This document shows, in pieces, positions 8,077-15,594 of a stretch of DNA of 64,000 nucleotides; the stretch's first letter is position 1, and every line of letters begins with the position of its first letter. The notes under the pieces are model-generated. The model was not told the origin of the DNA and did no database searches. It worked only from the letters and a program-made list of their open reading frames with translations. Origin of the DNA: Halostreptopolyspora alba (GTDB taxonomy: Bacteria > Actinomycetota > Actinomycetes > Streptosporangiales > Streptosporangiaceae); the NCBI GenBank assembly GCA_003725585.1, contig RJMB01000005.1, positions 62,001 through 126,000 of the forward strand, written 5' to 3'. The translations under genes and the position numbers were made by a program.

Positions 8077-9585
8077 TCACGGTGTGATGGTGATGCGGGT
8101 CCCGTCGAAGCGGGTCAACGACAGGCAGCCGTCCTCGTGCGCGCTCCTCAGCTGGTCGCGCACCACCCCGATGCCGATTCGCTCCCCGAGCCGCAGTGAC
8201 TCGGTGTAGTCGGTGCGCCAGTGCACCCCGGCCATGTTGCGGGCGATGGAGATGTTGGCCGCGAGCTTGTTCAGCTCGTCCTCGAGGGTGAGGACCCCGA
8301 CCTCCCCCTCGTAGGGGACGAGCTTTCGGCCCTCCTCGTCGGGAACCACCGGGTCGGTGATGACGAACGAGGTGTCGAAGAACGCCTTGAGCACGGTCAC
8401 GCAGGCCGCGGCGACCGTGGAGTGTCCCGCGCCGTAGGCGGGGTGGTTGGGCGATCCCTCACGGTAGGCCTGCGGCAACAGATAACAGCCACCGTGCTCC
8501 TCGGCGACGTACCTCAGGGCGGTGGAGTCCAGCACGTCCCCGTCGATCATCGGATAGTCCCGCATCTCGGTGAGATGGGCGTGGATGCGGCCGCCGAACT
8601 CCTCCGGGCGGAGCCGCCGGTGCACGAACCACTTCTGGTACCACACGGTCTTCAGCGCGCGGGTGGCGACCTCGGTGACCAGCGAGAGCAGGTGTGGGCC
8701 GCCGTACGTGCCGAACCCCTCCTGGTTGTCGGAGAAGTTGTAGGGGTTGTTCGGGTCCGTCGGGGCGTCGAGCCCCAGGAGGATCAGGGCGGCGTTCAGG
8801 TACGCCTGGTAGAGCGCGTCAAAGTGGACGTAGGTGGCCAGGTCGCGCGGGGTTCGCGGATACCCGCGGGTGGGGAACTCGCTCGGGTCCTCCGGCGGGA
8901 ACTCCTTCGCGTTCTGCACCGCGAGCCAGTCCGCGAACGACGTCAGGTGGTCCTCGCCGGGCGGCGCGGTCGCGTGGAGCTGCGGCACCCGGAGCGTGCC
9001 GTAGGGGATGTCGCGCAACAGGAACTGTGACACGTAGGGGCCACGCAGGTCGCCGGGCGTGTCACCGCGAAACAGCGTGCCCGGTGTGACCTCGCCGTCC
9101 ACGCGGGGACCGCGGAAGTCCAGCCCGGTCAGCTCCTCGGCCGCCTCGCCGACGGTGTCGGGGGAGAACTCGCCGAACGGCACGTCGCGCAGCAGTGCCA
9201 TCCAGTACAGCTCCACCATCTCGGCGGAGTTCTCCCGGCCGTCGATGCGCGGGGCGGGCGGTATGGTCAGCGCCTGCGCGTCCGGACCCTGCGGGTCGAA
9301 CGCGAGGCCGGCCTGCGGGTTGACCAACGGGCGCTCGCCGGCCGGGCCGAGGGGAACGCTCTCGAAGTCGTCGCGGCGGTGAGTGGACAGGGCGCGCAGC
9401 AACCGGGCGTACGCCCGGGGCTCGGCCTCCCCCACCTCGTCGTGGGGCAGCCCCTTGGTGTAGCTGGCGACGAGCGGGTACTCGCCGTCCTCGCCGTTGT
9501 TGTTGTGGGTGGGGTCCGGAGTCCGAAGGAGTTCGTCGGCGAGTTCGCGTCTGAGGCCCGCCGCCGCTGAGGTGCGTCGTGACAT
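8077..9585 (-). CDS. Vanadium-dependent haloperoxidase (bromoperoxidase-like)
   Basis: A 502-residue protein of the vanadium haloperoxidase/PAP2 superfamily, in the size range of bromoperoxidases. The three vanadate-pocket blocks are visible in the C-terminal half: KWFVHRRLRPE (Lys and Arg ligands), GSPNHPAYGAGHST (Ser-Gly-His block) and ARNMAGVHWRTD (Arg and the vanadate-binding His). The family oxidises halides with peroxide, halogenating organics or generating hypohalous acid. No secretion signal is evident, so it may be cytoplasmic or exported by another route. The ATG at 9585 has GAAGGA upstream; the longer reading to 9651 has no ribosome site. It is a single-gene unit. Confidence 0.9.
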   Translation of the reverse strand: MSRRTSAAAGLRRELADELLRTPDPTHNNNGEDGEYPLVASYTKGLPHDEVGEAEPRAYARLLRALSTHRRDDFESVPLGPAGERPLVNPQAGLAFDPQGPDAQALTIPPAPRIDGRENSAEMVELYWMALLRDVPFGEFSPDTVGEAAEELTGLDFRGPRVDGEVTPGTLFRGDTPGDLRGPYVSQFLLRDIPYGTLRVPQLHATAPPGEDHLTSFADWLAVQNAKEFPPEDPSEFPTRGYPRTPRDLATYVHFDALYQAYLNAALILLGLDAPTDPNNPYNFSDNQEGFGTYGGPHLLSLVTEVATRALKTVWYQKWFVHRRLRPEEFGGRIHAHLTEMRDYPMIDGDVLDSTALRYVAEEHGGCYLLPQAYREGSPNHPAYGAGHSTVAAACVTVLKAFFDTSFVITDPVVPDEEGRKLVPYEGEVGVLTLEDELNKLAANISIARNMAGVHWRTDYTESLRLGERIGIGVVRDQLRSAHEDGCLSLTRFDGTRITITP

Positions 9586-9959
9586 GGGAGTTCCTTCTCT
9601 GTCGTCGATACGTGACGAACAGGCGGACGGAACCTGATCGGCACCAAGCAAAGCCGGGGTGGCCCCGCGACGGCAATCGATTGGCCCGGTGCGGCCGTGT
9701 CCATCCCCGGCCAGGGCGTGTCACCCGCGCCCCACGAACCCCACGCGTCCCTTTCCGAACGCGAGCGGGGGGGCGGTGCCCGCGACGAGCCGCGGCATGG
9801 TGTGGTGCGCGCCGCGGATTGGGAAACTCTCGTCCGTCGGCGCGCCTCGAATTCATAAAGTCACTAAACAACTACATTGAGTTGTGGGTTGGTTCGGGTG
9901 GACGCGTGCCGGATCGCGCCACCAGCCGGGCGCCGCGCACCCCAGATAGGAGCACTGCC
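9586..9959. other. 374-bp divergent promoter region
   Basis: The spacer lies between the leftward haloperoxidase and the rightward Asp23 cluster. No gene is supported. An AT-richer stretch around 9850-9885 contains an inverted repeat (annotated separately) and is the probable promoter zone for the stress cluster. Confidence 0.5.
9868..9885. promoter_or_regulatory. Candidate operator ACAACT-N6-AGTTGT
   Basis: A perfect 6-bp inverted repeat with 6-bp spacer in the AT-rich island about 80 bp upstream of the first Asp23 gene. Symmetry and position fit a winged-helix repressor site; the regulator is unknown. Confidence 0.35.
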
Positions 9960-10436
9960 ATGACCGACACCACGCGCACCAGTGAGTCAGAGACCAAGGT
10001 TCCCTCGGCCCGTTCCGCCACGGCGAGCGAGAGCGCGGAGGCCGACCGCACCACGATCGCCGACAACGTCGTCGCCAAGATCGCGGGGATGGCGACCCGC
10101 GAGGTAGGCGGGGTGTACGAGATGGGCGGCGGCGCGGCCCGCGCGTTCGGCGCCGTACGCGACCGCATTCCCGGCTCCACCTCCACCAGCACCGCCGCGC
10201 GCGGCGTGACCGTTGAGGTGGGAGAGCGGCAGGCCGCTGTGGATCTCCAGTTCGTCGTCGAGTACGGGGTGGCCATCCCCGACCTCGTCAGCGCGGTCCG
10301 CCGCAACGTGGTCACCGGGGTCGAGACCATGACGGGCCTGGAGGTCACCGAGGTCAACATCAACATCGAGGACATCCACCTGCCCGAAGAGGACGAGGGT
10401 GGGGGGTCCTCCCAGGCCGAGCCGCGTGTGGAGTGA
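9960..10436 (+). CDS. Asp23/Gls24 family envelope stress response protein
   Basis: A 158-residue Asp23 (DUF322) protein. The core IADNVVAKIAGMATREVGGVYEM, with a central VTVEVGERQAAVDLQFVVEYG and a terminal VTEVNINIEDIHLPEE, is diagnostic. In firmicutes Asp23 is anchored by AmaP to the membrane and is abundant under alkaline or envelope stress; actinomycetes carry comparable clusters. The N-terminal 30 residues are low-complexity Ser/Thr/Glu. ATAGGAGC precedes the ATG. It is the first of six co-directional genes ending with AmaP. Confidence 0.92.
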   Translation: MTDTTRTSESETKVPSARSATASESAEADRTTIADNVVAKIAGMATREVGGVYEMGGGAARAFGAVRDRIPGSTSTSTAARGVTVEVGERQAAVDLQFVVEYGVAIPDLVSAVRRNVVTGVETMTGLEVTEVNINIEDIHLPEEDEGGGSSQAEPRVE

Positions 10437-10747
10437 CCGGGGTGACCAGTGACGTGGCGAGCGTGGGCTGGCGTGTCGCGACGGCGGTCAGCGGCCTCAG
10501 TGATATCGACCGGTTGTCCTCGGGGCCTTTCGGTGCCCTGTGCACCCCGGTCCCCGGCGGCCGGATCGAGGGGGTTTCGCTGCGCGACGGCCGGATCCTG
10601 GTCGGGGTGGTGGCGCGCCTGGGGCGGCCGCTTCCCGAGGTCGCCGCCGACGTCCACAACGCTGTGCGCGAAGTGGTGTCCGACCGCCGGGTCCACGTGT
10701 CGATCGAGGATGTCACGCCCGCTCCCACGGGCTCGCTACCGGGATGA
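10433..10747 (+). CDS. Small Asp23-related protein
   Basis: A 104-residue protein overlapping the preceding stop by 4 nt (GTGA), which implies translational coupling. It reads as a shortened Asp23-like half: VSLRDGRILVGVVARLGRPLPEVAADVHNAVREVV, then HVSIEDVTP, matching the beta-alpha-beta end of the Asp23 fold (compare VNINIEDIHLP in the neighbour). It lacks the IADNVVAKIA opening helix. It probably forms heteromers with the flanking Asp23 proteins; that is inference. Confidence 0.8.
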   Translation: MTGVTSDVASVGWRVATAVSGLSDIDRLSSGPFGALCTPVPGGRIEGVSLRDGRILVGVVARLGRPLPEVAADVHNAVREVVSDRRVHVSIEDVTPAPTGSLPG

Positions 10748-10759
10748 GGAGGTGGGCCC

Positions 10760-10927
10760 ATGTGGTCCATCGTTGGGTTGGCCTTCGGGACGGTGCTCGG
10801 GCTCGCCGGTTACTTCGGCGGCTTCGCGGCGTTCACCCTGGTCCTGCTGTTCGGCGCGGCGGGGTTCCTGGCCGGGCGCGCCTACGAGGGCGAGATCAAC
10901 CTGGTCGACATGTTCAGCCGGCGCTGA
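10760..10927 (+). CDS. 55-residue hydrophobic membrane protein in Asp23 cluster
   Basis: A short gene easily missed. The ATG at 10760 has a strong GAGGAGG site nine bases upstream. The product is almost wholly hydrophobic (WSIVGLAFGTVLGLAGYFGG, then AAFTLVLLFGAAGFLAGRAY), ending in the charged EGEINLVDMFSRR. It looks like two closely packed transmembrane helices, reminiscent of the small DUF2273-type membrane proteins found next to Asp23 genes in firmicutes. Its conserved position between two Asp23 genes suggests a membrane partner of the complex. Confidence 0.85.
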   Translation: MWSIVGLAFGTVLGLAGYFGGFAAFTLVLLFGAAGFLAGRAYEGEINLVDMFSRR

Positions 10928-10961
10928 CCCGCGCCACGGGAGCAGGAGTGGGCGTGAACGC

Positions 10962-11351
10962 ATGAGCACAGTAGCCGCGTCACCGAGGACGGTGCCGGGG
11001 CGGGGGAGCGGTCCCCCTCCCGCCGAGCGCGGTACCACCACCGTGCCCGACCGGGTCGTCGCCAAGATCGCCACGGCCGCCGTCTCCGAGGTCACCGGTA
11101 CCCACGCGCTCACGGGACGCTTCGGTGGGCTGGTCGGTAGCGGTGCCGTCGCGCGGTCGCACGCCCGGATCAGCGGAAGCAACGTCACGGTGCACCTGGT
11201 GATCGCCGCGCACTATCCCGGCCCGTTGCCCAGAGTGGCGCGTGAGGTCCGCGCGCACGTGACACACCGGGTGGCCGAGTACACGGGATTCTCCGTGCGG
11301 CACGTCGACATCGAGATCGCCGAACTGGTCCCGGCACGGCGGGCGCGGTGA
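10962..11351 (+). CDS. Asp23/Gls24 family protein (second copy)
   Basis: A 129-residue Asp23 homologue. It has the family opening VPDRVVAKIATAAVSEVTGTHAL and the closing FSVRHVDIEIAELVPA. A flexible Pro/Ser/Arg-rich N-terminus of about 27 residues precedes the domain. The GCAGGAG site is rather far (about 14 nt) from the ATG, but no nearer in-frame start exists. It follows the 55-residue membrane protein and precedes the DUF6286-like gene. Confidence 0.9.
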   Translation: MSTVAASPRTVPGRGSGPPPAERGTTTVPDRVVAKIATAAVSEVTGTHALTGRFGGLVGSGAVARSHARISGSNVTVHLVIAAHYPGPLPRVAREVRAHVTHRVAEYTGFSVRHVDIEIAELVPARRAR

Positions 11352-11376
11352 GACGAGCGGAATCGGGGAGGGCGAC

Positions 11377-11991
11377 ATGACCACGATCGAGGCGGTGGGG
11401 GAGGACGAGCACCGGACCGATCCCGGAGTGGAGCGGCGGGCGCGGCGCCTGGCCACGCGTACCTTCCGGCCATCGCGCTCGTGGCCGGCGTTCCTCGCCG
11501 GGCTGGTGCTGCTGGCCGTCGCGGTGCTCGTCGCCACGGAGATCGTGTCCACCCTGGCCGGAAGCCCGTTGCGGCTGGTACCGGTCGAGGGTGCCGTCGC
11601 CCTGGCCTCGGACACCCGGTGGAACTCTCCCGCGACGCTGGTGGTGTCCACGGCGCTGGTGCTCCTCGGGCTGGTGCTGCTGGCCGTCGCGCTGGTCCCT
11701 GGACGCGGGGGCCACCTGCCGCTGTGGACCGGAGACCCCGCCCTCTCCGTGGGACTGTCCACGGCGGGTATGCGGGCGGCACTCGCCGCGGCGGCACGCG
11801 AGGTCGACGGGGTGGAGCGGGCCCGGGTGAGGGTGGGTCGGCGGAGCGTCCGGGTCCGGGTGAGCAGCCAGCTGCGCACGGCCGACGGTATGCGCGAGGC
11901 GGTCACCGACGCGGTGCGCGTCCGAATCGCGGATCTCGCGCCCCTGAGACCGTTGTCCGTCCGCACGCGAATCAACCTCGCGAAGGCGTGA
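11377..11991 (+). CDS. DUF6286-like membrane protein of the Asp23 cluster
   Basis: A 204-residue protein with a basic N-terminus, two transmembrane helices (about residues 36-56 and 83-105) separated by an extracytoplasmic loop, then a cytosolic beta-alpha domain (VDGVERARVRVGRRSVRVRVSSQ). The layout and neighbourhood match DUF6286-type proteins of actinomycete Asp23 loci; the family name is from recall of this arrangement. The last domain resembles the AmaP C-terminal region, suggesting a related membrane anchor. Confidence 0.75.
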   Translation: MTTIEAVGEDEHRTDPGVERRARRLATRTFRPSRSWPAFLAGLVLLAVAVLVATEIVSTLAGSPLRLVPVEGAVALASDTRWNSPATLVVSTALVLLGLVLLAVALVPGRGGHLPLWTGDPALSVGLSTAGMRAALAAAAREVDGVERARVRVGRRSVRVRVSSQLRTADGMREAVTDAVRVRIADLAPLRPLSVRTRINLAKA

Positions 11992-12593
11992 TAACGGTGC
12001 CACTGGGGACGAGGACACGTAGGGCAGCGCGCGCGAACCGGTGGGGGCTGGGGATCCTGGGGGTGCTGCTCGCCGGAGCGGGGGCGGCGTCGCTGGCCGC
12101 CGGACTCGGCGCGTTCGGTGCCGGCACCGCCGAGTCCCCGCTGTTGGGACGGGCCGTGCTCGACTGGCTGGGACAGCCGTGGGTGCCCTACGCCGTCGTG
12201 GTGCTCGCCGTCGTCGTGGCGCTGGTGGCGCTGTGGTGGCTCGTGTCCCAGGGGCGCAGCGACACCACGGGGCGGCTGCGCGTCGACGAGGAGAGCACCC
12301 GGGGGATCACCGAGATCCCCTCCGCCGCGGTGCGCGACGTACTGGAGGACAGGGCGGGCCGCCACCCGGAGGTGAGGCGGGCGCGCGCCCGCCTCACCGG
12401 ATCCTCGTACGAGCCCGGCGTGGTCCTCGACCTCACCGTCGACGCCGACGCGGACGCCACCTCCCTGTGGCGGCGACTCCGCGACGAGGAGCTGGCAACC
12501 CTGCGTGGTTCCCTCGAACTGGACGAGCTGCCCGCGGTGATCCGGATGTCGATGAGCGCGCCACCGAAGGATCGCCCCCGCGAGCTGCGGTGA
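11988..12593 (+). CDS. amaP: AmaP-like alkaline shock membrane anchor protein
   Basis: A 201-residue protein with two N-terminal transmembrane helices (about 15-38 and 60-84), a WWLVSQGR boundary and a cytosolic domain of about 115 residues, as in AmaP, which tethers Asp23 to the membrane. The GTG at 11988 overlaps the preceding stop (GTGA); a second GTG at 11997 is possible. The C-terminal ITEIPSAAVRDVLEDRAGRHPEVRRARARLTG resembles the Asp23-interacting part of AmaP. It closes the six-gene cluster and is followed by a terminator. Confidence 0.82.
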   Translation: MITVPLGTRTRRAARANRWGLGILGVLLAGAGAASLAAGLGAFGAGTAESPLLGRAVLDWLGQPWVPYAVVVLAVVVALVALWWLVSQGRSDTTGRLRVDEESTRGITEIPSAAVRDVLEDRAGRHPEVRRARARLTGSSYEPGVVLDLTVDADADATSLWRRLRDEELATLRGSLELDELPAVIRMSMSAPPKDRPRELR

Positions 12594-12633
12594 GGCCGCA
12601 CCACCTCGGGGTGGTCGGCGGGCCGGACCGTGG

Positions 12634-12651
12634 GGCCGCGCGTGCGCGGCC
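12634..12651. terminator. Short GC hairpin between convergent genes
   Basis: A perfect 8-bp stem GGCCGCGC/GCGCGGCC with 2-nt loop, between the convergent amaP and ridA-like genes. Confidence 0.5.
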
Positions 12652-12658
12652 GAGGCGG

Positions 12659-13054
12659 TCAGGAGCGTACGGCGATCGCGTCGATCTCGAACAGCATCCG
12701 CGGTAGTGCGAGGGCCGCCACCCCGGTGAGGGTTTGTGCCGGGGGCTGGCCGCCCCAGATGCGGGCGATGGCGTCGGCGACGACGGCGAGCTTGTCGGTG
12801 TCGTGGTCAACGATGTGCGTCCGCAGCTGCACCACGGCGCCGTAGTCCAGGCCCGCGGCCCCGAGCGCGGTTCCCAGGTTCGTCAGTGACAGCTCGACCT
12901 GTTCGGCGAAGCCCTCGACGGCGACCTGGCCGGTGGTGTCCGAGGCGTACTGGCCGGCGACGAAGACCAGGCCGCCGGCCGTCTCGGTGAGATGGCTGTA
13001 CCCGAAACCGGTGGGGTCGTGCAGGGCGGTGGGGTTGGTGACGGTGTGCGTCAT
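12659..13054 (-). CDS. RidA family (YjgF/YER057c/UK114) protein
   Basis: A 131-residue Rid-superfamily protein. Family strands are recognisable: GGLVFVAGQYASD, then VELSLTNLGTALGAAGLDYGAVVQLRTHIVD, and the C-terminal FEIDAIAV. Rid proteins deaminate reactive enamine/imine intermediates. The canonical active-site Arg of archetypal RidA in the R(A/T)xxxxxxLP region is not obvious (ALALPRMLFEIDAIA has one Arg after LP), so it may belong to a non-archetypal Rid subgroup. AAGGAGAAC precedes the ATG. An Rrf2 regulator lies upstream in the same direction, and a palindrome separates them. Confidence 0.9.
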   Translation of the reverse strand: MTHTVTNPTALHDPTGFGYSHLTETAGGLVFVAGQYASDTTGQVAVEGFAEQVELSLTNLGTALGAAGLDYGAVVQLRTHIVDHDTDKLAVVADAIARIWGGQPPAQTLTGVAALALPRMLFEIDAIAVRS

Positions 13055-13118
13055 GTCCTTGTTCTCCTTGTCGCTGTGCGGTCGCGGGGGTCGGACGCGG
13101 TCGATCACGGCGCTTTTT

Positions 13119-13135
13119 TGGATAATTTATATCCA
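13119..13135. promoter_or_regulatory. Palindrome TGGATA-N5-TATCCA upstream of the RidA-family gene
   Basis: A perfect 6-bp inverted repeat in an AT-rich island about 65 bp upstream of the RidA start, between it and the Rrf2 gene. It is a probable operator or promoter element for the RidA gene. Confidence 0.5.
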
Positions 13136-13176
13136 GAATTTTTTCGGAGGTCGGTCGGGTGTGAGGCGGTGGTGTC

Positions 13177-13653
13177 TCAGTCGGCCAGCCAGCGGCGGGT
13201 GCGTTCGGGCGCGTCGGGTGCGCTGCGTAGCACCTGCTCCTGGACGTCGGCGAGGGTCTGGGCGGCCAGCTCCCGACGCCAGGCCAGTTCGGCTCTGCGC
13301 ATGGCCTGGTCGATGGCGCACGGGGGCTTGTTGTCGGACTCCGGCGCCGCCCCGGGGCCCCGGCTGCGGATCTCGGTGCAGCGGAACGCCTCCCCCGGTC
13401 CCTCGATGGCCGCCACCACGTCCATGAGGGTGACGCGTTCGATCGGTCGGGCCAGGCGGAAACCTCCGCGCGGGCCCGGGGTGGAGGTGAGGATGCCCGC
13501 GCGGACCAGGGACTGCAGCTGTTTGTTGAGGTAGGGGGCGGGCAGCTCGTAGAAGGCGGCGAGGCGGGTGGCGCTGATGGACTGGTCCGCCGCCGCCCAC
13601 GCGAGGTTGAGGCACGTGTGCAGCGCCCACTCGACGCCTTCGCTCATCCGCAT
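13177..13653 (-). CDS. Rrf2 family transcriptional regulator
   Basis: A 158-residue Rrf2-type regulator. The winged helix reads SATRLAAFYELPAPYLNKQLQSLVRAGILTSTPGPRGGFRLARP, with the family GPRGGFxLAR wing, and then ITLMDVV-like VTLMDVVAAIEG. The cysteine region keeps only two cysteines (FRCTEI and PPCAID) instead of the three typical of Fe-S-binding members, so cluster sensing may be lost. ATG 13653 is used; ATG 13647 is the alternative. It lies upstream of the RidA gene in the same orientation and is likely its regulator. Confidence 0.9.
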   Translation of the reverse strand: MRMSEGVEWALHTCLNLAWAAADQSISATRLAAFYELPAPYLNKQLQSLVRAGILTSTPGPRGGFRLARPIERVTLMDVVAAIEGPGEAFRCTEIRSRGPGAAPESDNKPPCAIDQAMRRAELAWRRELAAQTLADVQEQVLRSAPDAPERTRRWLAD

Positions 13654-13654
13654 A

Positions 13655-13676
13655 ATCTAGACATTAACTATCTAGA
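13655..13676. promoter_or_regulatory. Twin ATCTAGA boxes at the Rrf2 start
   Basis: Two ATCTAGA copies (13655-13661 and 13670-13676), 15 bp apart, each with a self-complementary TCTAGA core, immediately abut the Rrf2 start codon. Spacing close to one and a half helical turns and location suggest autoregulation. Confidence 0.45.
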
Positions 13677-13814
13677 ATTGGTGGGTCAACCCGGGGATGC
13701 CGGTTCCGTGTGGAGTTTCGGGTTTCCGGCTCCGGGTGGAGGCACAGGTTCCCCAACCGGACCGCCCCATCCCCGGTCGGTGGGAGGACCGACGCTCCGG
13801 GCCGTTCGGGTGCG

Positions 13815-14486
13815 CTAGTCCTTTCCCGGAGGCGGTCCGTAGCCGCCCGAGCCGAACTGCCCGGGACCGTAGCCCCCGGGCGGGAAGGAGGTTCCCCACA
13901 GCCGCTGCTTGTGGCGGCCGCGCCGCACCGCGGTGACCACGATCATGATGATGCCCACGACGAGCCCCAGCAGGGGAACCAGGACCAGCGCGGCGATGGA
14001 CCCCGCGATCCCGAGGAAGGTTCCCGCGAAGTCCGGGCCGTAGCGCACGCTGAACCCGGCTTCGGTGTCCTCGGCGCACTCGATGGTGTACTCGCCGGTC
14101 TCGGCGACGTCGAGCTGGGCGACGAGGACCCACGTCTGCCCGTTGACGGTCGTCTCGCTGTCGTACCCCGGCCCTGCGATGGCCACCCGCTGCCCGTCGG
14201 GTCCCGAGACATCGCAGTCACGCTCCACGTCGCTGGAGTGCATATCCCGGTCGGCGTAGAGCTTCCAGGACTCGGAGTCGGTGTTGACCCGCTCCGCCCG
14301 GAAGGTGGCCGTCTCACCCGCGCCGAACTCGGCTTGGGTGGTGGTGCTGCTGGTGACCCCGAGGAGCCCCAGAACGAATGCGGCGATCCCCCCGACGATG
14401 CCGAGGACGATGACCAGACCCCCCATCCAGAACCACAGTCTCTTGGGGCGGAGCTGGCCGGGGTCGGGAGGTGGGGGGTAGGTCAT
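13815..14486 (-). CDS. Two-TM hypothetical protein with Pro/Gly-rich tail
   Basis: A 223-residue protein of unknown function. It begins with a cytosolic Pro-rich stretch (TYPPPPDPGQLRPKR), then a transmembrane helix (about residues 20-43), an extracytoplasmic domain of about 100 residues with two cysteines that could pair (DCDV and IECAED), a second transmembrane helix (about 155-185), a basic stretch and a PGGYGPGQFGSGGYGPPP tail. The layout recalls actinobacterial DUF4190-like or 2TM envelope proteins. GGAAGGAAC precedes the ATG. No operon partner is evident. Confidence 0.75.
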   Translation of the reverse strand: MTYPPPPDPGQLRPKRLWFWMGGLVIVLGIVGGIAAFVLGLLGVTSSTTTQAEFGAGETATFRAERVNTDSESWKLYADRDMHSSDVERDCDVSGPDGQRVAIAGPGYDSETTVNGQTWVLVAQLDVAETGEYTIECAEDTEAGFSVRYGPDFAGTFLGIAGSIAALVLVPLLGLVVGIIMIVVTAVRRGRHKQRLWGTSFPPGGYGPGQFGSGGYGPPPGKD

Positions 14487-14850
14487 GGGTTCCTTCCCTG
14501 GGAGCTGTCGGGCGCTCGACCGCGCGTCTCAATATGGCCGACGCTCCTCCGCCCCGTCCAGTTCGCCGAGTTCGCCGAGTTCGCCGATGTGAGGCCCGGC
14601 ACGGGTGAAACCGAACGGGAGATCCGAAAACCGGCGCTCCGAGGCGCGGCACACGTCGTCCCACGGCGCTGGGGGAGTTCCGCCGAGCCCGTCACCACAC
14701 CGTTCCGCGCCGGTAAGGAGAACGCGGCCCGGTGTTCACCGCACCGCGACAGCCTGAGGTGGAACCCACCGGACAGGGCACGCGACAGCGGAGTATCGGA
14801 TGTCCACAGCCGGGGTACCGTGCGGCCACTCCGGGAGGCACGTGGCGGAC
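14487..14850. other. 364-bp intergenic region
   Basis: The region is divergent between the 2TM protein and the following membrane protein. It contains a tandem 9-bp repeat (annotated) but no supported gene. Promoters for both flanking genes must lie here. Confidence 0.4.
14560..14586. repeat. Tandem repeat, three copies of AGTTCGCCG
   Basis: Three exact, head-to-tail 9-bp units lie 74 bp upstream of the leftward 2TM protein start. Such short tandem arrays can vary in copy number by slippage. Confidence 0.85.
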
Positions 14851-15432
14851 ATGCGCCCCTGGATGGTTCGCGCGTGGCTGGGGGACGCGGCCGCGCTCGT
14901 GGTCCTGGGTGGGCCGGCACTCCTTCTCGTGCCGCTCGTGACCACGGATCCCCCGAGTGACCCGGCCGAGGCCGCTTTCGCCCGGGGAGTTCTCGCGCTG
15001 TGGGGCGGGGCTGTGTGCCTGGCGGCCGCGTGGCGGGTGTGGGTGCTGCCGCGGCACCTCACCACCCAGCACGTCGCGGCCGACGAGCGCGGCCTCGTGC
15101 TGGCGCAGCGGCCCATGTGGTGGTTCCCCGGCCGTGAGCTCACACTCCCGTGGCGCGACATCACCAGCGTCGCCCGCGAACAACGGTGGATCAACGACAC
15201 GCGGCGGCGGCTGCTCGTCGTGTACCTGACCGACGCCGGCGATCGTCGCCTCGTGCGGGTGCCCTCGTTCGCCACGCACCGGGGCCGCGGTGAGGGCTGG
15301 CACGGTACGGTTCCGCTACCGCGACTGGTCATCTATCCGCGGCGGCGCGGCGACGTGGTGCGCGAGATCGCCCAGCGGGTACGCGAGGTCCACCCCGAGA
15401 TCGTCGACGCTGCCGTGCGCGCGATTCGTTGA
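14851..15432 (+). CDS. Membrane protein with PH-like domain, function unknown
   Basis: A 193-residue protein with two transmembrane helices (about 8-32 and 45-65), then a soluble domain of about 120 residues: VAADERGLVLAQRPMWWFPGRELTLPWRDITSVARE. The alternating strands and W-R-D-I segment resemble bacterial PH-like (bPH) domains seen in actinomycete membrane proteins. ATG 14851 is chosen, about 12 nt from GGGAGG; a longer frame reaching 14800 has no ribosome site. Confidence 0.7.
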   Translation: MRPWMVRAWLGDAAALVVLGGPALLLVPLVTTDPPSDPAEAAFARGVLALWGGAVCLAAAWRVWVLPRHLTTQHVAADERGLVLAQRPMWWFPGRELTLPWRDITSVAREQRWINDTRRRLLVVYLTDAGDRRLVRVPSFATHRGRGEGWHGTVPLPRLVIYPRRRGDVVREIAQRVREVHPEIVDAAVRAIR

Positions 15433-15594
15433 CCGAGGAGGACCAGTGCTGTCGTGCCTCGACTCCGAGGTCGCGATATCCGTGCGCGCGTACCGGGCGG
15501 ATACGGGACTCACGCGGAACGCGCCGCTTCTCGGAGCTGATCCGCTCCCGCCGCTCCGGTTCGTTCCGCTACCGGTGGATGGTCACCCGTGGGG

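Noticed and set aside
10700-12600. Several long leftward frames across the Asp23 cluster
   Set aside because: They are antisense shadows of genes with clear families and overlap all six of them.
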